Positions 9,411 through 21,003 of a stretch of DNA of 64,000 nt are shown piece after piece (position 1 is the first letter of the stretch; every line of letters begins with the position of its first letter). The translations under genes were made by a program, and so were the position numbers. This stretch comes from Adiantum capillus-veneris (taxonomy: Eukaryota; Streptophyta; Polypodiopsida; Polypodiales; Pteridaceae): NCBI GenBank assembly GCA_014529385.2, contig CM043953.1:88652342-88716341 (forward strand). The letters are read 5' to 3'. The notes below the pieces were generated by a model. It searched no databases. It was not told where the DNA came from and saw nothing but the letters and a program-made list of their open reading frames with translations.

Positions 9411-12400
9411 TCAGTCCACAAAGGGGAGTAAGCCCAAAGCTTTGCGGAAAGCTTCAAGCTTCTCACGAGACAATGCCTTTGTGAAAAGATCTGCAAGGTT
9501 GTCCTGTGTTGGCACATAAGCCAAGCTGATCTCTCCTACTGAGAGCCTCTCCCTGACATAGTGGTAATGCACCTCAATGTGCTTTGTGCGAGCATGAAAA
9601 ACTGGGTTCCTCACAACAGCCAATGTGCTCTGATTGTCAGTGTAGATAGTGTTGGCAGTGTCCTGTCCAACACCCAAATCAGCCATAAGGCGTCTGAGCC
9701 ATACACACTCAACCGTAGCTGTGAAGACTACCCTGTACTCAGTCTCACAACTCGAAGTGGCCACAGTAGGTTGCTTCTTGCTCAACCATGATATACATGA
9801 ACTGCCAAGCATGAAACAAAAACCACTTGTGGACACTCTCGTGTCAAAACAACCAGCCCAATCTGAGTCCAAAAAAACATGTAAGTCTGGTGGAAAAAGC
9901 ATGTAAGTCTAGCGGCAATGATCCCCCCTTGGGATAAAACAAGCCAAGATGTAAAGTGCCACTAAGGTAGCGGAAAATCCTCTTGACAGCCTGCCAATGC
10001 TTAGACCATGGGCTATGTATAAATCTGCTGACCTGTGAGATTGCAAACTGAATATCCGGCCTTGTGTTGCATACATAAATGAGGCAGCCAACAGCAGTTT
10101 GGTAAAGAGTGACATCAGCAGGATCGCCAGCATCATGTAGACTCAACTTCAAACCTGTTTCCATGGGAGTGGCAATAGGTTTGCAATCCTCAAGTCCAAA
10201 CTTACATAGCAATGTCTCTATGTAACTTTTCTGACACAAGGCAATACCACCATCACACTGCTTAAACTGTATACCCAAGTAATGATGCAACAGCCCCAAA
10301 TCTTTCATCTTGAAAGTAGCATTCAAATCAGCCTTAAATTCAGCAATACGTCTCTCATTTGGTCCAGTGATCAGCAAATCATCAACATAAAGAACCATAA
10401 TGAGAAGTACATCACCCTCACGCTTTACATACAATGTGCTTTCTGTTGGACTGTTACGAAAGCCTTGTTTGACCAAATGAGTGTCAGCTTTCTCATACCA
10501 AGCACGAGGAGACTGCTTCAACCCATACAAAGCCTTGTTACATTTGCACACTTTGTCCTCTTGTCCTTTTATGACAAAACCGCGAGGGTGCATTACATAA
10601 ACTTCCTCAAATATGTCACCATTCAAGAAAGCAGTAACAATGTCTGATTGATTTACATCCCAACCAAAATGAGCTGCCAATGCACAAAGAAAATGTACAG
10701 TAGTCATACGACAAGTGGGAGCAAAAGTCTCTTCATAGTCTATGCCTTTTTGCTGTGCATAACCTTTTGCAACAAGTCGAGCCTTATGGCAATCGATCTC
10801 ACCATCTGGCTTGCATTTCAACTTGTAAACCCACTTCGTACCAATGGCCTTTTTGCCAAGAGGCAAATCACATAAAGTCCATGTGTCATTTTCTATAAGT
10901 GCATCATATTTTGATTGCATGGCAGCCATCCAATTTCCTGAATTCTGTGCTTCATCAAAAGAAAGAGGCTCCTCAACATCATGTAAGCTAGACACATCCA
11001 AAGCATAACAATCTGATGCATAACATGCATGGCAAGAGCCTGAACGAGTACGACTAGACAAAGGTGCATCCAATTTACTGTCACGTAAAGTGTGCACCAG
11101 CCATTTTGGCATACTTCTAGCCTGCTCATTTTCAGCCCTTTCCTCATCAAGTACATCATGTACATCTGCATCAGTAATAGGCTGTACATTTGTCTCATTG
11201 GAACTTACATTCGTATTTCCACCACTGAAAAGAGGCAACAAAGTGTCATAAATGTCCTGTGAGCTTACATTACTGTCTCTAGTACATGACAGCAAGGGCT
11301 GAACAGAATCTTCCACAAACACTACATCCCGAGAAATCAGAATACATTTTGTTTGCAGATGATACAACCTATAACCTTTGCTTTCAGCACTATAACCAAC
11401 AAAAATACATTTGACAGCCTTATCATCCAATTTTCTGCGCTGCACTTGTGGCACCAAAGCATATGCCAAACAGCCAAAAACACGCATGTGCTCAATAGAA
11501 GGTTTTCTATCATACCATGCTTCATATGGAGTAATAGACTGCAAAGCTTTCGTAGGACACGTGTTAAGTACATAAGTGTCACACATAATGGACTCAAGCC
11601 AAAAAGAATGCGGCAAAGCTTGACTTTCGACCATACATCGTGCCATTTCCGTCAGTTACCTGTTTTTCCTCTCAGCAACACCATTTTGTTGAGGTGTATA
11701 AGGCAGTGTACATTGGTGTTTTATCCCACGACTAGCCAGAAATGCATTAAATTCATGAGACATATACTCCCCCCCTCGATCGGAACGGAGGGTGCCCATA
11801 GTACATTTTGAGACATTTTCAGCCATAGCCAGAAATTGTTTGAAGCACATAAAAACTTCGGACTTTGCTTTAAGCAGAAATACCCATGCATGCCTGGAGT
11901 AATCATCAATGAAACTCACGAAGTACAGGTAATTTCCCAAGGACGGAGTTTGCATGGGCCCACAAACATCACTATGCACAAGCTGCAACCTGCATGTGGC
12001 CCGAACTGAACCATCCTTTGGAAATTTAGAACGCTGCATCTTACCCAAAATACAACCTTCACAAACATGTTTGACAGGTGCTTCAATTGGCGGCAAAGAA
12101 GAAACCATATCAGATTTCTGCAAACGCAGCAAACTGGCAAAATTCAAATGACCAAAACGTGCATGCCAAAGTTTTGCATCTGAAATAGCCCTTGAATCTG
12201 CAACAGCATTTGCAAAATTTTGTCCACACTTGTCATACAAAGTGAGCTTATACAGCCCACGGCACAAAAGCCCGGATGCAACAATTTCATCACCAAAACT
12301 GAGATCATGAACTGTACATCTGTCATCCACAAATTTGACTACAAGTCCAAGTCTAGCAAGTGCGGATACAGACAAGAGATTCTTCTTGATCCCAGGTACA

Positions 12401-12769
12401 TAAAGTGAATCAACAAGTGTGAAGGAACTGCCATTAGCAGCAGTGAGCACAATCTTTCCAACTCCCTGAAGTGGATAAGAAGTGTTGTTGGCACAAGTGA
12501 CTGAATTCCCATGAGGGACAGACTCGAGAGAGGTAAACAATTCACGATGTGAGGTAATGTGCTTTGTAGCACCACTGTCGAAATACCACACATGTGAATC
12601 TGCAGCAACTGACAAGCATGCATCATGGACAGCAGGATTGTAAGTGCACTTTGCGCTAAAATCCCATTCTGCATCAACATCAGCAACACAATCTCCTTTC
12701 ACAGAAGACTCAACAATGGCTGCATTTGTAGTGGAACCAGCATTTGCAGTGGAACCACCCTCTTTCTTC
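9411..12769 (-). pseudogene. pol: Copia 2 pol: protease, integrase, RT, RNase H
   Basis: Read 12769 to 9411. Protease WYFDSGATKHITS lies near 12590. The pre-integrase zinc module is LWHARFGHLNFAS...CEGC. Integrase motifs are LVHSDVCGP, LRSDRGGEY and NGVAERKNR. One in-frame stop at about 11656 separates these from RT, which is open to about 9844 and includes YVDDLLITG. A frameshift near 9900 leads to RNase H (LDSDWAGC, SCETEYR, TDNQSTLAV), which ends at 9411. All catalytic motifs are visible. Two lesions in about 1,100 codons make this a recently inactivated gene. Confidence 0.93.
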
Positions 12770-13686
12770 TTAGCCTCTTTGGCCTTCAACTTAGGACACG
12801 ACTTGATCAAGTGATCATTGGCTTTACAATAATGGCAACGCATCTTATTTTTGCCCTTATCACCAGAATTGCCAGACGAAGTACTGCCAGCAGAAGCATT
12901 AGGAACAGAATTTTTGCCACTCGCAGCAGAACCATAAGAAGTGGTTGCATTACTGTTACCACCCTTTCTTTGAGAAGCAATAAAAGCATGTTCAACTGCA
13001 TGCTGCCTAGTCCTGTTTTTTCTAGAAAGTGACTCTTGCAACAGCAATGTGCATAATGCATCAAACTTGACAACTTCAGGATTTCCTTGGGTCATCAGTC
13101 TCCAAGTACTAGCAAAAGTCTGGCAGGAATCTGATAAGGCATCAAGAACAGTCTACACAAGGGAACTGTCTGAAATGACTTCACCTGCAGAAATAAGCTG
13201 CTCATTGATATCCTTGACACTAGCAAGGAAAGTGTCCATATCATCTTCCTCATGTATAATCTTCGACTCCAGCTCTTTACGTAGCAAAGCAATTTTAGCC
13301 TCATTGCATCTTGCATAAAGACCTGCTAAAATATCCCAAGCCTGTTTTGCAGATTTTGTTGAATGGATGTGAGAAACAATGGTGCGCTTCACAGACAACG
13401 CAATCAATGCATGAGCCTACGCATCCTTAACATCCCAACGAGCTTGTTCTGCCGTAGGCAAAACAACTCTAACAGCTGCAATCCTTGCAGCAAGACCTGC
13501 AACATCCTCAACATCGCCTAGATCCTCAGAACCAGGACATACATCAATGCCCTGCACAATGTTCCAGAAACCCTTTGACACAAGAACATGTTGCATCATA
13601 TAAGCCCACATAGGGTAGTTGTCCCCATCCAACCTGTCCTCAACAGCAAACATCTTGAACACATCTGTGTTGTTGTTGTCAGCCAT
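12770..13686 (-). pseudogene. gag: Copia 2 gag
   Basis: The frame starts at the ATG at 13684-13686 (MADNNNTDVFKMFAVEDRLD) with a Copia capsid region (DNYPMWAYMMQHVLVSKGFW). It ends in a CCHC knuckle CHYCKANDHLIKSC near 12840. Two in-frame TAG stops (about 13414 and 13153) interrupt an otherwise continuous frame that runs into pol. A diverged fragment of this gag occurs at 59214-59340. Confidence 0.9.
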
Positions 13687-14049
13687 GATAAATGTTGCAC
13701 CTGATGTGAAAACTGCCCAAAAATAGGAGAAATGGAGCGGGAACAACCTGTGCTATATAGCACAAACCGTAGAAGACTATAAGGCACCTGTTATGCAGAA
13801 AACAGCACTGATAGAAATTCTGCACAAAATGATGAAATAGCCTGTGCAGTACTGCCTGTAGTGGAAACGGAGGCCGAAATGAGCCCAAATCAAAATTCTG
13901 AGCAGACCAAGCTCTTCAAGCTTGCCCAAAATATGTGTCGACCTACGAATGCTTGCCAAAGCTCATTGAAATCGGAGAAACTGAGCAGGCGTGTGCTAGA
14001 GTAGCTGGCGACTAAGCGCGGGAGGACGTGTGCTGGAGCAGCTACTAAA

Positions 14050-15012
14050 GATCAAAGCCATATGAATGCACATGGAAGATGAATATAAAGAAGCACTGAA
14101 GATTGGAGTTACACACTATTCACATTTTTCCAAAATGGCCATGTATTGTAATCTCCCAATTTATTTAGCCATGTGATAATTGTAACATGTTACGGGCTCA
14201 ATACGAGTTCCAAGATGTAGAGCATAGATCACTTAGTGTACCAGGGTTGCAGATACAATAAGTGTGGAGCCTCAAAGGTCTTGGGCACCGGACATTACAC
14301 ATTTTAAACATTGGCTAAGGTATAAAAGCCAACTTTGTAAAGATTTTATTAAGTTTTGGATAATGAAATACACAGCATGAGCTAACGGCGCTCACTCCTC
14401 TCCTTCTCGCGCCTACTCCCTCCCCTGTTGTCACATTGCGGTCGCGTTTGTTGCATTGCAACCGCAGGTAAGAGTTCTACACATTGATATAAACACATCA
14501 CAGTAATTCGTAGTTTTTGGCGTCGCCGATCCACGAATTTCATCATAACTAGGAATTTACACTTTCAAATAAAAAAGTAAGCATAGGCGGGGTATTGGGA
14601 CATCATTGCTAAGCATTTAGATGCATTCTGGGTAAAAAAAGACTAGGTCAAAAATCCGCTGCCGTTAATAATCACGATTTTGGAACTTGACCTAAAGTGG
14701 GGTTTGAGACCATAAGCATGTGTCCTTAGGTCTTATAAACATGTCCTAGAAGTTTCATTACTTTGGATGTCATTTGATGCTGTAACGGATGTGATTTGTT
14801 TGCCAATGAGCCATTGGCTTTTGGTGATTTCAGTCACTTGAGTGTAACTTGAGTTAGATGCGAGTTGCTAGTTGTTTCCAAGAGACTGACAACCTCTTGT
14901 AGCCTCTATGCACTAGTCCAGTCAGCTTCATCCCATGGATTGACAATTTAATCGTAGTTCTCGCTAATACTGCAATAAGATAGGATGGTGAGGTTAGACA
15001 TGCGTCCCACGT
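14050..15012 (+). repeat. Probable LTR and leader DNA of a Gypsy-like element
   Basis: The interval has a TATA context (GGTATAAAAGCC, about 14319-14330), no ORF, and ends directly at a tRNA-Asp-type primer site (15014). A second PBS-like string, TGGCGTCGCCGATCCACGAA, occurs at 14518 after CACATCACA, so two LTR ends may be stacked here. I could not find the partner LTR or fix the left boundary. Confidence 0.45.
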
Positions 15013-15013
15013 T

Positions 15014-15031
15014 TGGCACCGCTGCCGGGGA
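15014..15031 (+). other. Primer-binding site, tRNA-Asp type
   Basis: TGGCACCGCTGCCGGGGA closely matches the TGGCGCCGTTGCCGGGGA site used by Athila/Tat Gypsy elements, complementary to the 3' end of tRNA-Asp. Confidence 0.7.
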
Positions 15032-15599
15032 CGAATAAACCTAAACTAGGGAAAACAAGATCGTCGTGTGTAGTTGTCCATTAACTTCCTCTAGGTTCAC
15101 CTGGAGATAACTTTCTCTTTAAAACTGCATAGCTTAAGATTGTCGTCTTTTGTTGTGTAGAGGTAGCTTGGAAGTAATCGTACTTGCTAAGTGCCTTTAG
15201 GATTGTAAGATTTTAGATTTAGATTAGGTTTTGGAGAATGACTGAAAGGGGAGACAAGTCTTAAGATCAAGGCTCTGAAAATCGTTAAAAAAAAAAAAGA
15301 AAACTAGTGTTAAAACTCCATTGCATGAGAATCTAGGAGTAGGGTAAGTAGGATCCGAGGTGGATTTCAGAACATTTCTCTCTCTGAAAGAATCAAGTGT
15401 GAGTTGTTATTGGAAGTTGTATAATTTCAGGTCTACGGCTAGAAATAGGACGAAAAGACTCCAAACTACTCAATCCGACTGAGGAGTAGGCTGAAAAGTT
15501 GTATGAACCAATGGGTAAGCTCAAGGACACTTTGAGGTAAAATTTTCAAGAGTTGGCTAAAACTCAAATTATTTACTTTTTCTTGACATTCTAGGCCAA

Positions 15600-17810
15600 A
15601 TTAAGTTTTGACTTGATTCATAGGCTTAAAATAGCTTATGAAAAGACTGAAAAAGTTCAAAAAAGTGTTCATTTTGGGCCAAAAGTAAATAATCGCAATT
15701 ATTTACTTTCAGCTCCAATTTGACCAAGGTTGATACCAGTGACTCATTACATGTGTACAAACAACTTTTGTAAAGGCACAAAAGATTTGGATCACCAAAC
15801 TGGCAAAAAACTAGGTAAAAACTAAAGTTTGTACTGACTTTCTGAATCTTGAGTGTAAATTGGAAAAACATTTGTCCAAACTTGATGAAATTTGATGCAT
15901 AGGCTTATATTGATGTGATATACATGTATACATGATCACTTGACCAAAAAGATGCAAAAAGTTACCAGTTGTAAATAATTGCAACTATTTACATATGTCC
16001 CATTTTTCAACTTTTTTGACCAAATCAGCATACCACTAGTTTTACCATGTTGTAATAAGCCCACAAACCAAATTTGGTAAGATTTGGATCATCGGATTGA
16101 AAATTGTGACCAAATTTGCAAAGTCAGCCTCCGGACTGAAAATTGATGACCATTTGACCAAAAATTGTCCAAACTTGATGAAACTTGGCTAAAGACCTTA
16201 AGTTAAGCTCCTTAACAGATCTATGTCAAGATTGGCACAAAAACTTGCAAAAATTTAGTTGGAGTAAATAATCGCGATTATTTACATCTGCTTCAAAAGT
16301 TGACAATCTTGCACATTTGAGTATACCACAGAGTTAAGCATACAAAGTAGAACACACAAATCAATTTTGATGAAATTTGTATCATAAAATTCAAACTTAA
16401 GCCAGATTCTTGAAAACTGAGTCTGCGGACAGAAAACTGTTGATAACTTGAACAAATCTTGTTCAAATTAAGTTTTAACTTGACTTAGAGGCTCAAAATG
16501 GATCATAAAAAGACTGCGCACCGAAAAAGTTGAAAAAATTGTCCATTTTAGGTCAAAAATAGATAATCACGATTAGTTACTTTTCGCTCAAAACTAATCA
16601 AGGTTGATACTAGAGACTCTATGCATGATTACAAACATCTTTTGTGAAGGCTCATAGAGTTTGGATCACAAACAGGCCAAAAACTGAAATCTGTACTAAT
16701 TGTCGAAAAATTGTGTCTGACTTGATGAATCTTTTTCAGATTAAGTTTTAACTTACCTCAGAGGCTCAAAATAGATCATAAAAATAATATCCAATAAAAA
16801 AGTTGAAAAAGTTATCCATTTTAGGTCAAAAATAAATAATCATGATTATTTACTTTTGGTTCAAAACTGATCAAGGTTGATACCAGAGACTCTATGCATG
16901 ATTACAAACATCTTTTGTGAATGCTCATAGAGTTTGGATCACCAAATAGGCTAAAAACTTGGTAAAAACTGATATCGGTACTGATTGTCAAGAAATTGAG
17001 TCTGACTTGATGAATCTTGTTCAAATTAAGTTTTAACTTGACTCAGAGGCTCAAAATAGATCATAAAAAGAGTGTCCACTGAAAAAGTTGAAAAAAAGTT
17101 TTCATTTTAGGTCAAAAGTAAACAATCGTGATTATTTACTTTTAGCTCAAAAATGACCAAGGTTAATAGTTGATACCATAGACTCTAAGCATAATTGCAA
17201 ACATCTTTTGTGAAGGCTCATGAAGTTTGGATCACAAAACAGACCAAAACCTTGATAAAAACTGAAATCTGTACTGAATGTTAAGAACTTGAGTGTGACT
17301 TGGTAAATCTTGTTCAAACTCAGTGAAACTTGACTCATAGGCTTATATTGATATGTTAAACAAGTGTACATGCTCAGTTGACCAAAATTATGCAAAAATT
17401 TACCAAAAGTAAATAATCATGATTATTTACTTTTGAGGGGGAAAATTTTATTAAAAATAAATAAAAAAAACTCTGTAGTAATTAATCACGATTATTTACA
17501 TTTGCTCCAAAATTGAGAAATTTTGCACAACTAAGTATACCATAGGGTCAAGCACATCAAGTAGACTCCACAAATCAAATTTGGTAAAATTTGGATCACA
17601 AAAATTGAGACTCAAGCCAGATTCTTGAAATTAGAGTCTGCGGATACTAAACAGTTGTTGATAACTTGGACAAATCTTTATCAAACTCAACCAAACTTGT
17701 CCAGAGACCACAACAAGGTAATTAATTGGCAAAACAAGCCTAAAAGTGAAGAAATTGAGAAAAGTAAATAATCATAATTATTTACTTTTGAGCCTCAGAA
17801 ACAAAATTTG
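15600..17810. repeat. ~290-bp tandem array with nine palindromic boxes
   Basis: Each unit carries a 22-bp near-palindrome made of GTAAATAATC, a two-base centre, and GATTATTTAC. Boxes start at about 15685, 15971, 16264, 16559, 16832, 17118, 17409, 17478 and 17764. Spacing is mostly 271-294 bp, with one 69-bp interval. Between boxes, blocks such as CCAAGGTTGATACCA, TTTGGATCAC and AAACTTGATGAAA recur in order. The boxes at 16264 and 17409 are perfect palindromes with different centres (GC and AT). The array lies 0.6 kb after the PBS, in the position of an element leader. It is not coding. Confidence 0.85.
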
Positions 17811-18479
17811 AACTTTCGAGCTTCTATAGTGTTAGAACAACATAATACAAGGCCACTAGCCAAGTTTGGGTTCCATCGGATCAAAATTAATACATGATAA
17901 CTCAGTTTTCAAGTTGCAGATTAGTCCTTTAGCTCCTTGTAAGGATAGAATTTGAAAATCTCAAATGCTGACTCACTTAGCTTAGATTGAAGAACCAAGT
18001 TGCAGGCAAACGATTCGGAGCTTGATAAGAGCTGAATTCAAGTCAAGTGGAAAAAATAGATAACAAACTAATCTGCAGGTTAGGTTATTCAAGGCCTAGA
18101 TTTTCATCATTTCAAAGGCTGCACTCAATTCTAACACTTTCGAGCTAGAGTTAATCAACTCTTGTTAGTCTAAGAGAAATCAATTGCCAAAAGTACTTGG
18201 CAAAAGCAGTCTTATCAAAGCCGAGAAGAAAAGTTTTTGCTAAACAATACCAAAATCAGGTAGGAGACAGATATCTAATGAGCAGCAAAAGCAACACACG
18301 AGCCAAGATCTTATTTATCAGAGTAAAGCCAGATTTAGAGAACTCCCAGATATTCACAAACTTCAATGGAGCCAGATATTGCAAGCTCAAAGATGAAGTG
18401 AAGATAAAAGTTTAGATAGTCAATCCAAGTGTTTATCCAAAAATCTGCACAAGCCAGCAAAACATACAATTAGTGCATA

Positions 18480-18843
18480 TGCAATCAGGGTCATTGTACA
18501 TGGACTACAGTGGTCCGATATATAATTGAGAACCAAAAATGAAAGATCCAACAGATAAACCAATTGAAGACAGTCTAACTGAAGAACCAAGCCAAAGACG
18601 GTAGAAAGGTCAAGATGGAGCATTCTACAACTTGATGCTTAGTGTTTTAAAAGAAGATGCTGACAACTTGGCCAACATAGAAGCAGAAACTTCTCAACTA
18701 GAGCTTGACATGACAGAACCAAATGAAATACCACCAGTCATGGTGTATTGCCCAGATTGTGGACGAAAAGGTGGACATTTTTTTGAAGATTGTCCAAGAA
18801 ATCCTGACAACAGAGACATATCAACCGCCAAGAAAGATACATA
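18480..18843 (+). pseudogene. Zinc-knuckle gag-like remnant
   Basis: A plus-strand frame (open from about 18632 to 18843) contains CPDCGRKGGHFFEDC, a CCHC-like knuckle with five rather than four residues before the His. It is followed by PRNPDNRD. The upstream sequence is acidic and Glu-rich. Its position after the tRNA-Asp PBS and the tandem array suggests the decayed gag of that Gypsy-like element. The rest of the polyprotein is not recognisable. Confidence 0.45.
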
Positions 18844-19002
18844 GAAAATTGGAAATACGAATCTCGATGTAAGTGCATTTAACTCGTCACTTTTAATGCA
18901 ATCAGATGATTCTACATTACCATTAGAAGCATTAGTAAAAACAAGAAAGTACAAAATCAGCATAAAGATGTACAGGCACCTGAAAAGCTTAAAATTGATT
19001 CT

Positions 19003-19380
19003 TTGAACAACAAATTCTTGCATGAATTTAATAAAGGTGTCGAGATATCACCAAAGGGTGAAAAGAATGTTAGGTTTGCAAATGATTCTGCATCCACTAT
19101 CACAAGTGTGAAATCATTCACGAGTCTAAGGGACACATCAGACAGAATGATGTTAGGTTTGTATGGTACACATAATTCATATGCACACTATGTAGACCAA
19201 AAAGGGAAACTATACAAAAAGGATCAACCGGTGTTTGAACGGCCCACATACCAGCTCATACAAGTGCGTTCAGTGATAGATCAAAAAGGATGGTTCATTT
19301 CAGAGGAAATAATATATTATAGCCCATCCTCTCTAGAGTTGAAGGATATTACCCGAGTGAACCCAAAAATCTGTTCATAG
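19003..19380 (+). pseudogene. Unassigned ORF, probably retroelement internal sequence
   Basis: An open frame of 125 codons. The sequence includes FANDSASTITSVKSFTSL and a YVDQKGKLYKKDQPVFERP segment. No conserved motif is recognised. It sits in the same unit as the zinc-knuckle remnant and ends before the insertion of the LTR at 20601. Further short open pieces (19489-19704, 20297-20569) may be the same decayed protein. Confidence 0.3.
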
Positions 19381-20600
19381 CCAAATTCTTCTCCATTAGA
19401 AATTAAACTTCGATGTTGCGACCAAACGAGCATATACTTTGACCAAAATAGTCGTAAATATAGACGAGAGTTTAGCATCTATGATGCCTTGGGTTCTGAA
19501 ACCACAGAAGCTCATATCGTAGGAGACCCATGGGATAGACAACATCAGGGCAAAGATAATGCTATCTACAACTTGACTTGGGGAATAATTTGTCATGTTT
19601 CACGGAGATACATAGGAAACTATGCAGAAGGTTTACAGATGCCAAACATCAACAGTGCTACCCAAAGTGTACCTTCACAATCCCAAAAGGTGAGACTCAA
19701 CTAGGGCCAAACAGTTTTGAGCTGTCACAATGAAGCAGGCTATAGTGATCACCCTAGGAAGTGAGGAACTGCAAATTCATCAAGCTCAGCTAAAATGCTA
19801 CACCAATTAGAAGCACAAGAACTTCTAGCCAATAGACCCCTTCAAAGAAGAAACCATTGAAACATCATATGGTTGTTGGAAGTTCTCCATTGACCCAAAA
19901 ACCATCAAAATCTGCAGAAAATATATTCTATGAAGATCATCGGGGACAAAAGTTTCAGTTGAACCCACAAGTCAAAGTCAAAAATCGACAAATCCCATAG
20001 TGCTTAAGCAATTGCATGAGACCAAGCTCCCATATGCATATTGAGATGCAAATGGCAATGAATCTCAGCAGGTTCATGACCTTGTACAGGCCCCTATGGC
20101 AAAGTCAAGGACTATCTGAAGATGATGCAAAGCCTCAAGTTTCCAGAATAGGTGACAGAAAAATCAGAATCAATGAAAGCTAAAGTCCAAAAGTCTACAC
20201 AAAGGTCACCACCAAAATCTCCTCCGAAGAGATAGATTCTGTCAAAAAACACAATGGATCTTTTAAGGTCAAAGGTTACTCAGATGTAGGCAGATAATGC
20301 TCATCAGTTGCAAAAAGATGCAGTATCACAACCACTGGAGCCAACATCGATTGAAGCAGGTGGTCAAAGCAAAGAAGTTGAACAAAAAGTTCAATTCAAG
20401 GACGCTACCACAACAAAAAGCAGTCAATTTAGACACAAATCCTGAGACAATCAAGTGCAACATTGTTGGTGAAAACGAAGAAAAGATTTCAAGTAACGTA
20501 AAGCTAGATTTTCAACTAGATAAGAACCTCATGTCCTTTCACACTTGGAAAAGATGTGGCCAACCATAGCTGGAAGATGCTCTTGAATTTGTGAGCATAT

Positions 20601-21003
20601 TGTTAGGGGCACACAACCCTAACAGGTATTCAATGTAGGAAACATGCAGTTTACAGGAATTAGGAACAGTAAACTGAGTATTCATACACAATACTGCAAA
20701 GTAAATAAGCAAAGAGCACCATAAAGAAGAGTAAAAGATACTGCCATCAGATTATCTTCATCATCATCACCCAATTACAGAGCATAAACAATAGTACGAG
20801 ATCAGGAGAGAGAGAACTGCATCGACAGGAATGCCCATAACTGCCCCTCGTCCTGAGACACCATGAGACACATTCACAACTAACCAAAAATATAAGTACT
20901 AATGTCCACATATCCCTAAGGTTCAAAAGTTAAAGGTCTTAGTTATAGTTCAAAATATAATATCCTAAATACCCTGAATGCCTTGACAGATCAGGCACTA
21001 ACA
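20601..21003 (-). repeat. 3' LTR of minus-strand LTR element A
   Basis: Plus-strand ends are TGTTAGGGG and CACTAACA, i.e. TG...CA on either strand, 403 bp. The adjacent internal sequence on the minus strand ends CACCAGGTGTGCCAAG, which resembles CACCGGGGTGTGCCATG beside the LTR at 30893-31243. The two elements therefore share a 3' boundary signature. The left end has an inner inverted repeat, TGTTAGGG/CCCTAACA. The second LTR is not in the window. Confidence 0.65.

Larger units (their letters stand above)
9109..14049 (-). mobile_element. Copia LTR retrotransposon 2, lacking its 5' LTR
   Basis: On the minus strand the order is leader, gag, protease, integrase, RT, RNase H, PPT, 3' LTR. The leader (13687-14049) matches the leader of a second copy after 51467 (shared AGAGCTTGGTCT and CGGCCTCCGTTTCCACTAC-like blocks). 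In that copy an LTR and PBS precede it. Here the sequence departs from the family at about 14049 with no PBS, so the 5' LTR is missing. Few stops remain, so this copy is younger than the one at 51 kb. Confidence 0.93.

Noticed and set aside
9561-13318. Plus-strand frames opposite the Copia 2 gag-pol
   Set aside because: Antisense shadows of a well-supported minus-strand polyprotein.
15600-17810. CRISPR-like array of palindromes
   Set aside because: The spacing is about 290 bp with related intervening sequence, in plant DNA with retroelement context. This is a tandem repeat, not short unique spacers.
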